Shown in pieces: positions 1-5,578 of a stretch of 8,426 nt of DNA; position 1 is the first letter of the stretch, and each line of letters begins with the position of its first letter. The stretch is from Methanoregulaceae archaeon (GTDB taxonomy: Archaea > Halobacteriota > Methanomicrobia > Methanomicrobiales > Methanospirillaceae), in assembly GCA_025453715.1 (NCBI GenBank), contig JALOPT010000058.1:1-8426 (forward strand). Direction: 5' to 3'. The notes beneath the pieces are model-generated. The model was not told where the DNA came from. It searched no databases and saw only the letters and a list, made by a program, of their open reading frames with translations. Made by a program: the position numbers and the translations under genes.

Positions 1-2
1 CA

Positions 3-323
3 GTTACTACCTCTGCAGATGATGCATTTGTCCATAACGATGCAACGGTCCAGGTCGTACTGAACTATGCAATTAATGTCAAGCCATACGGTACGTCACA
101 GGGCCAGATCCCGGCAAGTGGCTCAACGATGGGTTATCTGAAAGCACATGTCCAGGAAGGCAGGGAGTGGGCCTACGATCCGGTTACATACATCCCATTA
201 AAAGCAGAAGACCTTACCTACTCCGAGACAGCGAGTGCACTGGGAACCATTACGGCCTTCAATAAACAGTTCGCGTATTCCTCGCAGGTAGCTTCGGTGC
301 CTGTTATCCACGGATTAGGCTAA
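3..323 (+). CDS. C-terminal part of an unrecognised protein (5' end outside window)
   Basis: The frame is open from base 3 to the TAA at 321-323 and gives 107 residues, so the gene begins before the window. The internal ATG at 129 is not a convincing start because the coding-like sequence continues upstream of it (residues reading VTTSADDAFVHNDATVQVVL). The fragment is rich in Val, Ser, Thr, Ala and Gly, has no Cys, and alternates short hydrophobic and polar stretches, which suggests a beta-rich domain. No membrane anchor or sorting signal is visible at the C terminus, which ends SVPVIHGLG. I do not recognise the family; a surface or structural protein is only a guess. A T8 tract about 25 bases behind the stop fits the end of its transcript. 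Confidence 0.7.
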   Translation, partial: VTTSADDAFVHNDATVQVVLNYAINVKPYGTSQGQIPASGSTMGYLKAHVQEGREWAYDPVTYIPLKAEDLTYSETASALGTITAFNKQFAYSSQVASVPVIHGLG

Positions 324-340
324 GGCTGAAGCGAGTATCT

Positions 341-358
341 CAAAAATCTTTTTTTTCA
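341..358 (+). terminator. Oligo-T terminator after the partial gene
   Basis: Eight consecutive T (349-356) follow a CAAAAATC stretch 18-33 bases after the stop at 323. Archaeal RNA polymerase terminates at oligo-T tracts in the coding strand without needing a strong hairpin, so the position fits. No stable stem is visible. Confidence 0.5.
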
Positions 359-534
359 CCAGGTATTAAACATCAGCCTGTGTGCCCCGGCCGTGTTAAC
401 CATAACAGGAAATATCTCCTTCCAAAGAGAGGAAAGGCCCCTTCTTCATACCAGTTCCATTGCTGGCCGGGTATGACACCTGTCCGGGATCTCTTTTGAG
501 TATAATTGCCAGGTAGTGCCATAGAAATAGTGTC

Positions 535-1353
535 TTACCGGGACTCTGTCAGGAAACTGATTATTGCCCTGCAAAGGACGTCCGGGCACTGGTACTGCAG
601 ACCGTGCCCTGCACCCGGGACCTGCAGGCACCGTGCACCGGGGATCCGTTCAGCAAGGAGCAATGCGTTCCTCCCGGGAATGATCACATCCTCTGTTCCG
701 GTAATAACCAGCACCGGGCACCGGACCCCGGGCAACCGTTCATATGATCCCGACCACCGGGTAAACGCCTCTGCCTGGCGGGCCGCAATGTCTTCCCGTG
801 TGATCTCGTGTACTTCGGGGCAGTACTGCCATGGGTCATGCGCTGCAAGCCAGCCTCCCGGAAAGAGCACGGAAAACATCCTGTTCGCCAGGTCCTCATG
901 GCTACCGCTCTTGTCTGCAAGTGTTTTCCAGGTATCGTGTGGCACCGATTCTGCCTTGTCTCCCCCGCAGGTACCGGCAACAAGGATGAGCCGGTCAACC
1001 ACTTCCGGCTTTCCAAGCACGAGTTCCTGTGCAATAGATGCACCCATGGAGAGACCAAGAATATGGGCCCGGGAGACCTGCAGGGCATCCATCAGGGCAA
1101 GTGTATCGTCTGCGAAGAGGGGAATGGAGAATGGCTCGTCTGATGTGGAAGAGTACCCGGTACCCCGGTTATCAAAAATGATTACTCGGAAGAACGCAGC
1201 AAGCTTTGCAAGTACCGGCGGGTTCCATGTGTCCATTGTTGAGGCAAAACCATTGATCATGACAAGGGGATACCCGGAACCCATCTCCCAGTACGCAAGC
1301 GTGACCCCGTTCACACCGACTGTTTTTACACCCTCTCCAGGCGGTCCTGCCAT
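535..1353 (-). CDS. Alpha/beta-fold hydrolase
   Basis: A 272-residue soluble alpha/beta hydrolase, the usual size for single-domain members. Visible catalytic elements are the nucleophile elbow G-L-S-M-G with Ser102, the acid in G-T-E-D-V (Asp222) and the histidine in G-A-G-H-G (His250). The oxyanion-side loop reads INGF (33-36) where many members have HG, and DNRGTG (61-66) follows the third core strand as in enol-lactonase or esterase-like members. The substrate cannot be told from sequence; hydrolysis of an ester, lactone or similar bond is the family expectation. I chose the ATG at 1353 because GGGGAG lies about 6 bases before it, while a TTG 14 codons further upstream has no such site. 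There is no signal peptide, so it is probably cytoplasmic. It stands alone: the next minus-strand gene upstream ends about 230 bases away behind its own T tract. Confidence 0.9.
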   Translation of the reverse strand: MAGPPGEGVKTVGVNGVTLAYWEMGSGYPLVMINGFASTMDTWNPPVLAKLAAFFRVIIFDNRGTGYSSTSDEPFSIPLFADDTLALMDALQVSRAHILGLSMGASIAQELVLGKPEVVDRLILVAGTCGGDKAESVPHDTWKTLADKSGSHEDLANRMFSVLFPGGWLAAHDPWQYCPEVHEITREDIAARQAEAFTRWSGSYERLPGVRCPVLVITGTEDVIIPGRNALLLAERIPGARCLQVPGAGHGLQYQCPDVLCRAIISFLTESR

Positions 1354-1563
1354 GCTATCTCCCCGGGGACCTTTTCGTGTTCTGGGCGATGACAATTACC
1401 ATGAAGGGAGATATCCTCACGGTATCTTTTCTTTTTTCCGGTTGCTCCGGTACCGGTAGCCCCCGATCCATCATCACCGGCAAGGTTGTGGAAGTGCGTG
1501 CCCCTGGCAAGTTGAAAAATGGCCTGCCCAGTAAGACGAGGGAATTAATGGCTGATTACACGA

Positions 1564-1574
1564 ATAAAAAAAAG
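1564..1574 (-). terminator. Oligo-T terminator of the 71-residue repeat protein gene
   Basis: The plus strand carries an A8 run here (AATAAAAAAAAAGG), which is a T tract on the minus strand starting only a few bases behind the TAA stop at 1581-1583. It fits an archaeal terminator and separates this gene from the hydrolase gene downstream. Confidence 0.55.
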
Positions 1575-1580
1575 GAGTGG

Positions 1581-1796
1581 TTATGCATTCTTCATTTTTG
1601 CTTTTCCAACGAACCCATCCTTGCCCAGGTAATACATAAAGCCCTTTTCTCTTACAATCTTCTCTGTACCGATTTTTTTCTTTTTCCCGGTTTTGTTGTG
1701 TTTCATAGGGGCTGCCCAGACATATCCATCCTTACCCAGGTAATAGAGAAAACCTGTCTCGCGTTGAATCTTTTCTTTTCCAATTTTAGTACCCAT
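1581..1796 (-). CDS. 71-residue basic protein of two tandem GFxYYLGKDG modules
   Basis: A small Lys-rich protein made almost entirely of an internal duplication with a period of 37 residues. Module 1 (residues 4-32) runs KIGKEKI...RETGFLYYLGKDGYV...MK and module 2 (41-69) runs KIGTEKI...REKGFMYYLGKDGFV...MK; they are joined by a basic linker containing TGKKKK. The DNA repeats too: CCATCCTT(G/A)CCCAGGTAATA at 1615 recurs at 1726, exactly 111 bases on. I chose the ATG at 1796 because GAGGTG lies 4 bases before it; a TTG six codons upstream lacks such a site. I believe similar small proteins occur in other methanogens, but I know no function. The Tyr-Tyr plus Gly-Lys-Asp-Gly turns suggest small beta-hairpin units, and the high charge would allow nucleic-acid or protein binding (inference). 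No Cys, signal peptide or membrane segment is visible. Confidence 0.85.
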   Translation of the reverse strand: MGTKIGKEKIQRETGFLYYLGKDGYVWAAPMKHNKTGKKKKIGTEKIVREKGFMYYLGKDGFVGKAKMKNA

Positions 1797-1860
1797 AAGC
1801 CACCTCAAACCCAAATTCGGGTGAGATAATTAGGATAATATCTTATGGTATAAATACCCT
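1797..1860 (-). promoter_or_regulatory. Promoter and ribosome binding site of the repeat-protein gene
   Basis: On the minus strand a TATA-like box TATTTATACC lies at 1856-1847, placing a transcript start near 1826 and a leader of roughly 30 bases. The leader carries GAGGTG (plus strand 1801-1806), 4 bases before the ATG at 1796. The A/T box is nearly symmetrical, so a plus-strand reading (TATAAATA) is also possible, though no convincing plus-strand gene follows. Confidence 0.45.
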
Positions 1861-2386
1861 TCGCCTATATCTTACTTTTTGAGCCTGTTTTAGGGATTGG
1901 AAGTCGCTATGTGGAGATGGGGACGAGATATTTGATTGCCAGGGAACGGTTGTCATGCATTGAATCCGGTCTTCCCTGGAAAAGGAGACCGATAACCATT
2001 ACATTTCCCGAATACTGTCTTTCACGAAGAAAAATTGGTCCTGTAGAAATCCTCTTAAATCTATCCTGCAGGTTGGGAATTCCAAAATTTAGTTACGTTC
2101 CCGGGTCTCTGCCCAGCCGCATTGGCGACCCCGGGTTGGGATAAGGAATGACCTCCAAATCTCTGAAATGTCCTTGAATGTCCCTGTTGAACCCTGCCAA
2201 TAAATATCGTATCGGGTGTGGGGCAGGGATAAAGTGAAACCTCCTCCTGTCTACGTATCTCCTATTTTTACTATGCAGGGTTTCGACAGAGCAGAAAAAT
2301 TTTGTTATAACCATTTCTTAAACCGTTATTATTCTGCTTCAGGCTATCACGGATAGTATTTCAGCTCATTGATCTGTTTTGCATTG

Positions 2387-2441
2387 CCCGGATTTTGAAC
2401 ATTTAATTTACCAGTCTGATGAATTACTGGTCTAATCCGGG
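2387..2441. repeat. Nested inverted repeats (8-bp outer, 6-bp inner)
   Basis: CCCGGATT (2387-2394) is perfectly complementary to AATCCGGG (2434-2441). Inside the enclosed region ACCAGT (2410-2415) pairs with ACTGGT (2426-2431) around a 10-base loop. The two stems could stack with an asymmetric internal loop of 15 and 2 bases. It lies about 150 bases before the 112-residue gene and outside any coding frame I accept. Confidence 0.6.
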
Positions 2442-2507
2442 TAAATGCTGCGGAATACCGCCGGGATTAACCGAAGCGAAACACGTACCTGTCGGCTTGC
2501 ATGCCAA

Positions 2508-2524
2508 CCCCTGTTTTTTAGGGG
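2508..2524. repeat. Short hairpin CCCCT-loop-AGGGG with a T-rich loop
   Basis: CCCCT (2508-2512) pairs with AGGGG (2520-2524) around the loop GTTTTTT. The T6 lies in the loop, not behind the stem, so this is not a classical bacterial terminator, but the T run alone could stop archaeal polymerase reading from the left. It sits just before the promoter of the next gene. Confidence 0.4.
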
Positions 2525-2540
2525 ATTCTTACCCTGAATG

Positions 2541-2577
2541 GAAACGAATTATTTATTCGATGAACATGCAATTCCAA
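2541..2577 (+). promoter_or_regulatory. Archaeal promoter of the 112-residue gene
   Basis: GAAACGA (2541-2547), resembling a purine-rich TFB recognition element, is directly followed by the A/T box ATTATTTAT (2548-2556). A start about 25 bases on, near 2577, would leave a leader of about 13 bases before the ATG at 2590. That leader has only a weak AGGT (2582-2585) as ribosome binding site. Confidence 0.5.
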
Positions 2578-2589
2578 TGATAGGTCCCC

Positions 2590-2928
2590 ATGAGAAAAAC
2601 TGCCGATCTGGTGAACGAGATGTTCGATGAAGCAAAAGGAGCCCGCCTTGTTGCAATTGCAGTCGGGTTTGAAACTGAAACAGAATTTGTTTTCAATACG
2701 ACACCTCACCCGCTTGAAAAACTGAATTACCTTGTAGGGAAAGGAGGGGCTCCAGTCGGTCTGCTCCGGTTTGAGCGCGAGGGGTCCGGGCTGCAGGGAT
2801 CATACCGCCCATTTGAGGAATATAAGGATGAGCCATGGGCAAATGAGTATCTTGCAGGCCTGTTAAAGAATGCCGCAGAGATTATTGCGTTAAGCCAGCA
2901 TGGGCCGGCCTTTCCGGCGGCGTATTGA
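2590..2928 (+). CDS. Conserved-looking hypothetical protein, 112 residues
   Basis: I do not recognise this protein. It has the character of a real gene: a promoter at the right distance, an ATG with a short leader, and balanced acidic/hydrophobic composition. The N-terminal 20 residues look helical (ADLVNEMFDEAKGARLV). They are followed by probable strands (LVAIAVGFETETEFVFNTT, 19-37; PVGLLRFERE, 55-64) and an acidic helical C-terminal part (PWANEYLAGLLKNAAEII). It has no Cys, membrane segment or signal peptide, so it is likely cytoplasmic. The layout of a strand pair between helices suggests a small alpha/beta domain, but this is a reading by eye. It is flanked by long noncoding stretches and seems to be transcribed alone. 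A hairpin with a T5 arm lies about 30 bases behind the stop. Confidence 0.75.
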   Translation: MRKTADLVNEMFDEAKGARLVAIAVGFETETEFVFNTTPHPLEKLNYLVGKGGAPVGLLRFEREGSGLQGSYRPFEEYKDEPWANEYLAGLLKNAAEIIALSQHGPAFPAAY

Positions 2929-2959
2929 GGTACGGGACAACCCCAAGGACGGCAGATTA

Positions 2960-2979
2960 GCGGAAAAATACTTTTTCGC
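2960..2979 (+). terminator. Hairpin with T5 arm behind the 112-residue gene
   Basis: GCG (2960-2962), a bulged G, and AAAAA (2964-2968) pair with TTTTT (2972-2976) and CGC (2977-2979) across a 3-base loop. The T5 in the 3' arm could serve as an archaeal terminator 32-51 bases behind the stop at 2928. A second A5/T5 pair with a GGG spacer follows near 3003-3016. Confidence 0.4.
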
Positions 2980-3355
2980 CGGATAACTGGTATCAACACG
3001 GTCTTTTTGGGAAAAACGGGAGAGTAATTCATACCTCGTGATTCAATAGCATTCACCGGGGAAGAACGGATTTACCGGGTTGTAATCTTCCGGTTCGGGT
3101 ATACCGTAGAATATGTGTTCATCCGGACCCCGTATATGCTCCATGAATTGTTATCTGACGTTTTTTGCCAGGTCAGTCATTCCCCCGCACCAGTGCTTCC
3201 ACTACCCTGCAAGAGGTCAGATACTGTTAAAAATTTGAAAATTGAGTGAGCCTTCCGTTTCCCTACAAATACAAGCATTTTGGGACCCGGCAACGCTATA
3301 TCCGTTTATAGCAGTCCTTAATAGGAACTAAAAATAAGTGGAAATACCAGTCGGT
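2980..3355. other. Intergenic stretch with hairpins only
   Basis: I see no credible gene on either strand. Structural elements are CTGAC/GTCAG enclosing a T6 tract (3155-3176) and GCTATA/TATAGC with a 6-base loop (3295-3312). The latter lies behind the stop of the 45-residue minus-strand gene (3356) and may mark its 3' end, although no long T tract accompanies it on that strand. Confidence 0.5.
3295..3312. repeat. 6-bp inverted repeat GCTATA/TATAGC
   Basis: GCTATA (3295-3300) and TATAGC (3307-3312) are perfect complements around TCCGTT. It lies 44-61 bases behind the stop of the minus-strand mini-protein gene and could be a 3' transcript hairpin. The stem is A/T-rich and thus weak. Confidence 0.4.
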
Positions 3356-3493
3356 TCACTTGATCTTTTTCTCAAGTTTCTTGAGCTTTTTCTTTGCTTC
3401 CTGGCTACCCGCAGCCGCCTGCTTCGAGAGCTCTTCTGCCTTAACCTTCTTGGCTTGGTTCAGCTTCACCAGTTGTTTCTTACTCGTTGGCAT
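3356..3493 (-). CDS. 45-residue lysine-rich mini-protein
   Basis: ATG at 3493 is preceded by GAGGTGAT (plus 3497-3504) with a 3-base gap to the start codon, the best ribosome binding site in the window, and this is the main argument that the frame is real. The product begins MPTSKKQLVKLNQAKKVKAE and ends KKLEKKIK, with a TGA stop at 3356-3358. It has 15 Lys and 4 Glu in 45 residues, no aromatic residue and no Cys. Residues 5-27 and 31-45 could each form an amphipathic basic helix separated by AAGSQ. Such composition suggests nucleic-acid binding or contact with an acidic partner (inference); I do not recognise a family. It lies 84 bases downstream of the PhzF-type gene on the same strand, but a TATA-like box just before it suggests its own promoter. 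Confidence 0.8.
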   Translation of the reverse strand: MPTSKKQLVKLNQAKKVKAEELSKQAAAGSQEAKKKLKKLEKKIK

Positions 3494-3496
3494 ACA

Positions 3497-3533
3497 ATCA
3501 CCTCGCTTACGCCTTTGGCTGGTTCTATTTATC
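3497..3533 (-). promoter_or_regulatory. TATA-like box and strong ribosome binding site of the mini-protein gene
   Basis: The minus strand reads GATAAATAG at 3533-3525. A start about 25 bases on falls near 3504, so the transcript would begin almost at the GAGGTGAT site (3504-3497), giving a leader of about 11 bases. The ribosome binding site is clear; the promoter assignment is tentative. Confidence 0.45.
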
Positions 3534-3577
3534 ATCTTTTCTTCTTAAAAATACACCCGTATCATTGTACTAAAAAT

Positions 3578-4369
3578 TCAGACCAGGAGTTTGCCTGATA
3601 CGACATGTACCGCGTGGCCTTCGAGGATGACGCGGTCTCCTTTCAGTTTCATGCGGACCGATCCCCCCCGGTCCGAGCACTGGAACCCGACCATCTCCGT
3701 CTTATGTAATTTCTCTCCCCAGTAAGGCCCAAGGCAGCAGTGGGCCGAGCCGGTTACCGGGTCTTCCGGTACCCCCACAGATGGCGCAAAGAACCGGGAG
3801 ACGAAGTCAATGTGCGGAAGGTCGGAAACCGCCGTGACGATGATGCCCCGGGCCCGGATGGCGGCAAGGGCATTTATGTCTGGCTCGAGACTACAGACAT
3901 CATCGGCAAGCGGCAGTTCCACTAAGATATCGAACCGGTTCCGGCCGGTATACACGGGCTCGACCCCGAGCGCCTGGCCAAGACCGGGCACCGGCATGGA
4001 TGCGGCAGCAGGCTCTGCCGGGAAGTCCATGCTGATCCAGTCTTCGTCCTGCAGGATAACCAGTGTACCGGAGAGGGTCTCAAATGCAATAGGTTTCTCC
4101 CGGGGAACGCGACCCGTCTCCCAGAGCACCGATGCAGCGGCGAGCGTGGCATGGCCGCACAATTCCACTTCCTTCTCGGGAGTGAACCACCGCAGGTTCC
4201 AGTTCTCGCCAGCAGGGAAGAGGAAGGCAGTCTCGGAATGCTTCAGCTCAGCTGCCACCTGCTGCATCCATACCGCATCGGCCGGACCATCCGGGATACA
4301 GACACCCGCAGTGTTGCCGCTGAACGCGGAGCGGGTGAAGGCATCAACGAGGTGCAGTTCTGCTTGCAT
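3578..4369 (-). CDS. PhzF family isomerase/epimerase-like protein
   Basis: A 263-residue member of the PhzF family, which has the two-lobed diaminopimelate-epimerase fold and includes the phenazine enzyme PhzF and many members of unknown substrate. Visible hallmarks are the N-terminal F-T-x-x-x-F-S-G-N-x-A-G-V segment (11-23), S-E-T-A-F with Glu46 at the place of the catalytic Glu45 of PhzF, C-G-H-A-T (71-75), and G-V-P-E-D-P-V-T-G-S-A-H-C (199-211), which closes the second lobe. Length is at the short end of the family (usually about 260-300). No phenazine genes are nearby, so a phenazine role is not implied; an isomerase on a small metabolite is the cautious reading. The ATG at 4369 has no Shine-Dalgarno site, but a TATA-like box lies about 26-30 bases before it, which suggests a leaderless message. 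It is divergent from the flavodoxin gene. Confidence 0.93.
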   Translation of the reverse strand: MQAELHLVDAFTRSAFSGNTAGVCIPDGPADAVWMQQVAAELKHSETAFLFPAGENWNLRWFTPEKEVELCGHATLAAASVLWETGRVPREKPIAFETLSGTLVILQDEDWISMDFPAEPAAASMPVPGLGQALGVEPVYTGRNRFDILVELPLADDVCSLEPDINALAAIRARGIIVTAVSDLPHIDFVSRFFAPSVGVPEDPVTGSAHCCLGPYWGEKLHKTEMVGFQCSDRGGSVRMKLKGDRVILEGHAVHVVSGKLLV

Positions 4370-4393
4370 GGAGGAGAGATTGCGTGCCGGGGG

Positions 4394-4403
4394 TTTAAAA
4401 ATT
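4394..4403 (-). promoter_or_regulatory. TATA-like box of the PhzF-type gene (leaderless)
   Basis: The minus strand reads AATTTTTAAA here, centred about 29 bases before the ATG at 4369. The predicted start lies within a few bases of the ATG. Together with the absence of a Shine-Dalgarno site this points to leaderless translation. Confidence 0.5.
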
Positions 4404-4422
4404 CTGGTGGGAGGCGAATCGG

Positions 4423-4430
4423 TATATAAT
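4423..4430 (+). promoter_or_regulatory. TATA box TATATAAT in the divergent control region
   Basis: A close match to an archaeal TATA box on the plus strand, with a predicted start near 4452. It could drive the flavodoxin gene with a leader of about 200 bases, or a short independent RNA ending at the T8 tract 4573-4580. Confidence 0.45.
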
Positions 4431-4446
4431 AGAAGATTTCAGTTTA

Positions 4447-4468
4447 CAAACGATTGATAAATCGTTTG
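4447..4468. repeat. Perfect 9-bp inverted repeat in the divergent control region
   Basis: CAAACGATT (4447-4455) and AATCGTTTG (4460-4468) are perfect complements with the spacer GATA. It covers the transcript start predicted from the TATATAAT box (4423-4430) and lies about 80 bases upstream of the PhzF-type start. The size and symmetry suit an operator for a dimeric helix-turn-helix regulator; a 5' hairpin of the plus-strand RNA is the alternative. Confidence 0.65.
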
Positions 4469-4572
4469 ATATGAACGCAAGCCCTGTCAGGCCCCCGCCA
4501 GTATCAAAAACATGAGGGAGTATCTGCCAACGGGCCGTGACCCCTGACGAGAAAATTATCAACTTCGCTACC

Positions 4573-4580
4573 TTTTTTTT
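4573..4580 (+). terminator. T8 tract in the flavodoxin upstream region
   Basis: Eight T in a row on the plus strand, about 120 bases after the predicted start at 4452 and before the flavodoxin gene. It could end or attenuate a leader transcript. There is no preceding plus-strand gene to terminate, which makes it notable. Confidence 0.35.
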
Positions 4581-4593
4581 CTCTTTTAAAAAA

Positions 4594-4656
4594 ATGAGGG
4601 GCCTGATTATGGCAGGAAGTAAAAATAACTGCAGAATATGTAACTATATGAGGTAA
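4594..4656 (+). CDS. Possible 20-residue upstream ORF with a CxxC motif
   Basis: An ATG at 4594, with a second in-frame ATG at 4609, opens a frame ending MAGSKNNCRICNYMR and stopping with TAA 4654-4656. The stop lies 1 base before the TTG and 10 bases before the ATG candidate of the flavodoxin, and the frame overlaps its GAGGT site. C-x2-C recalls the first half of a rubredoxin knuckle. It may be a translated leader that couples to the flavodoxin, a gene remnant, or chance. There is no clear ribosome binding site. Confidence 0.25.
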   Translation: MRGLIMAGSKNNCRICNYMR

Positions 4657-4657
4657 G

Positions 4658-5209
4658 TTGAAACAAATGGAAGAGAAAAGAAACGAGGTTAATGATTCAC
4701 TTCCGGTAAAATCACTGGTAGTTGTGTTTTCCTACCATCATAAAAATACTGAGAAGGTAGCATCTGTCATCGCAAAAGTCCTTGATGCACCGGTAAAAAC
4801 GCCCCAGCAGGTTACCCCTGAAGAGCTCCAGGAGTACAGCCTGATAGGTTTTGGTTCAGGAATATATTCCGCAGAACACCACAAATCCCTCCTAGATCTT
4901 GCCGATAAACTGCCGCAGGCGGGAAACAAAAAAGCGTTCATCTTCTCAACCTGCGGTGTCCCGGCTTTCGTGTATGATGGTGAACGATTCAGGGAATTTG
5001 TGTTAAAAAATCACTTGCCGCTCCGCGAAAAACTCGTGTCCAGGGGTTATACGATTATTGATGAATTTGGGTGCAGGGGTTTCAACACGAATAGTTTTCT
5101 TAAGTATTTTGGGGGACTGAATAAGGGCAGACCGGATGCAGAAGATCTTAAGCACGCAGAACAGTTTGCTCTGAACGTGAAGGCGATGGCCGAAGGAAAC
5201 AGGTCATAA
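4658..5209 (+). CDS. Flavodoxin family protein
   Basis: A flavodoxin-fold protein of up to 183 residues. After a short polar N-terminal tail the first strand SLVVVFSY leads into the FMN phosphate loop S-Y-H-H-K-N-T (25-31), the classic S-x-x-x-x-N-T pattern. G-S-G-I-Y-S (64-69) matches the second FMN-binding loop and F-S-T-C-G-V-P (94-100) the third. The end carries FGCRGFNT (135-142) and NKGRPDAEDLKHAEQFA, typical of a subgroup of stand-alone archaeal and bacterial flavodoxins. Expected role: FMN-dependent electron carrier or small reductase in the cytoplasm; its partner is unknown. The start is uncertain: TTG at 4658 has GAGGT only 3 bases before it, while ATG at 4667 has that site 12 bases before it. 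The N-terminal tail precedes the conserved fold in either case. It is divergent from the PhzF-type gene. Confidence 0.92.
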   Translation: MKQMEEKRNEVNDSLPVKSLVVVFSYHHKNTEKVASVIAKVLDAPVKTPQQVTPEELQEYSLIGFGSGIYSAEHHKSLLDLADKLPQAGNKKAFIFSTCGVPAFVYDGERFREFVLKNHLPLREKLVSRGYTIIDEFGCRGFNTNSFLKYFGGLNKGRPDAEDLKHAEQFALNVKAMAEGNRS

Positions 5210-5578
5210 CGATCAAACAGGACAACAACACAGGGAAAAACGGCTGATCCCAGTCGTTGTATTCCTGGAGAAATCCCGCGAACCGCCGAAGACCACGAAC
5301 TTCCCCTGTACCATTTGCCGGCTGTGAGGGGTCAGGGGTTGCCGTTCTGACAACCGGGACGTTTTGCCCGGATTTCGGGAGATTCGTACATCCACCGAGG
5401 GATAATAATCCATACCATTACAAGGAAAACAGGGAGTGGTCGGGTTGCCGGCTGCAGTCTTTCATTGCCTTCGGTAAAAATATGACGAAACCATTCAGAA
5501 TGAACGGGCAGAGGAGACCGGTAATCCATGAGGTAAAGGAGGATTCAGGTATAATATCCGGAAGAGGGCCGTTACCCG
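5210..5578. other. Intergenic stretch, no supported gene
   Basis: Several overlapping frames are open on both strands (plus 5257-5625, minus 5213-5413 and 5332-5529), but none has a ribosome binding site or promoter at the right distance, and their translations look unlike the neighbours. One minus-strand frame (ATG at 5529) contains a hydrophobic segment LPVFLVMVWIIIP, so a small membrane peptide cannot be fully excluded. Hairpins seen are GGTTG/CAACC (5337-5355) and CCGGG/CCCGG (5354-5371), overlapping and therefore mutually exclusive. Confidence 0.5.

Larger units (their letters stand above)
1861..2544. other. Long intergenic stretch with inverted repeats, no credible gene
   Basis: About 0.7 kb without a gene I can support. 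Short open frames exist on both strands (plus 1911-2144 from GTG, minus 2093-2314 and 2518-2709), but they lack ribosome binding sites and give Arg/Pro/Ser-rich translations of low-complexity character. Structural elements seen are CCCTGCC/GGCAGGG (2192-2198 and 2222-2228, 23-base spacer), nested inverted repeats at 2387-2441, and a CCCCT/AGGGG hairpin whose loop holds T6 (2508-2524). Remnants of a decayed gene or an RNA gene are possible; I could not identify either. Confidence 0.6.

Noticed and set aside
506..1459. Long plus-strand open frame (317 codons)
   Set aside because: It is the antisense shadow of the alpha/beta hydrolase, whose catalytic motifs are intact on the other strand; the plus translation is Ser/Pro/Arg-rich with no motif.
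1377..1829. Plus-strand open frame of 150 codons
   Set aside because: It runs antisense through the repeat-protein gene, which has a good ribosome binding site and internal protein repeats; the plus frame has neither.
1911..2314. Overlapping small frames on both strands in the empty stretch
   Set aside because: No ribosome binding site, unconvincing amino-acid composition, and mutual overlap.
3338..3598. Plus-strand Leu/Phe-rich frame that looks like a membrane protein
   Set aside because: Its hydrophobicity is the complement of Lys and Glu codons of the minus-strand mini-protein (AAG/GAA read as CTT/TTC).
3578..4369. Phenazine biosynthesis role for the PhzF-type gene
   Set aside because: None of the other phenazine genes is nearby, and most PhzF-family members in archaea are not phenazine enzymes.
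3740..4457. Plus-strand frames across the PhzF-type gene
   Set aside because: They are antisense to a gene with all PhzF hallmarks and have no ribosome binding site or family character.
4544..4554. CTGACGA followed by GAAAA, resembling a hammerhead ribozyme core
   Set aside because: There is no stem between the two elements and no matching flanking stems or cleavage triplet, so it is a chance match.
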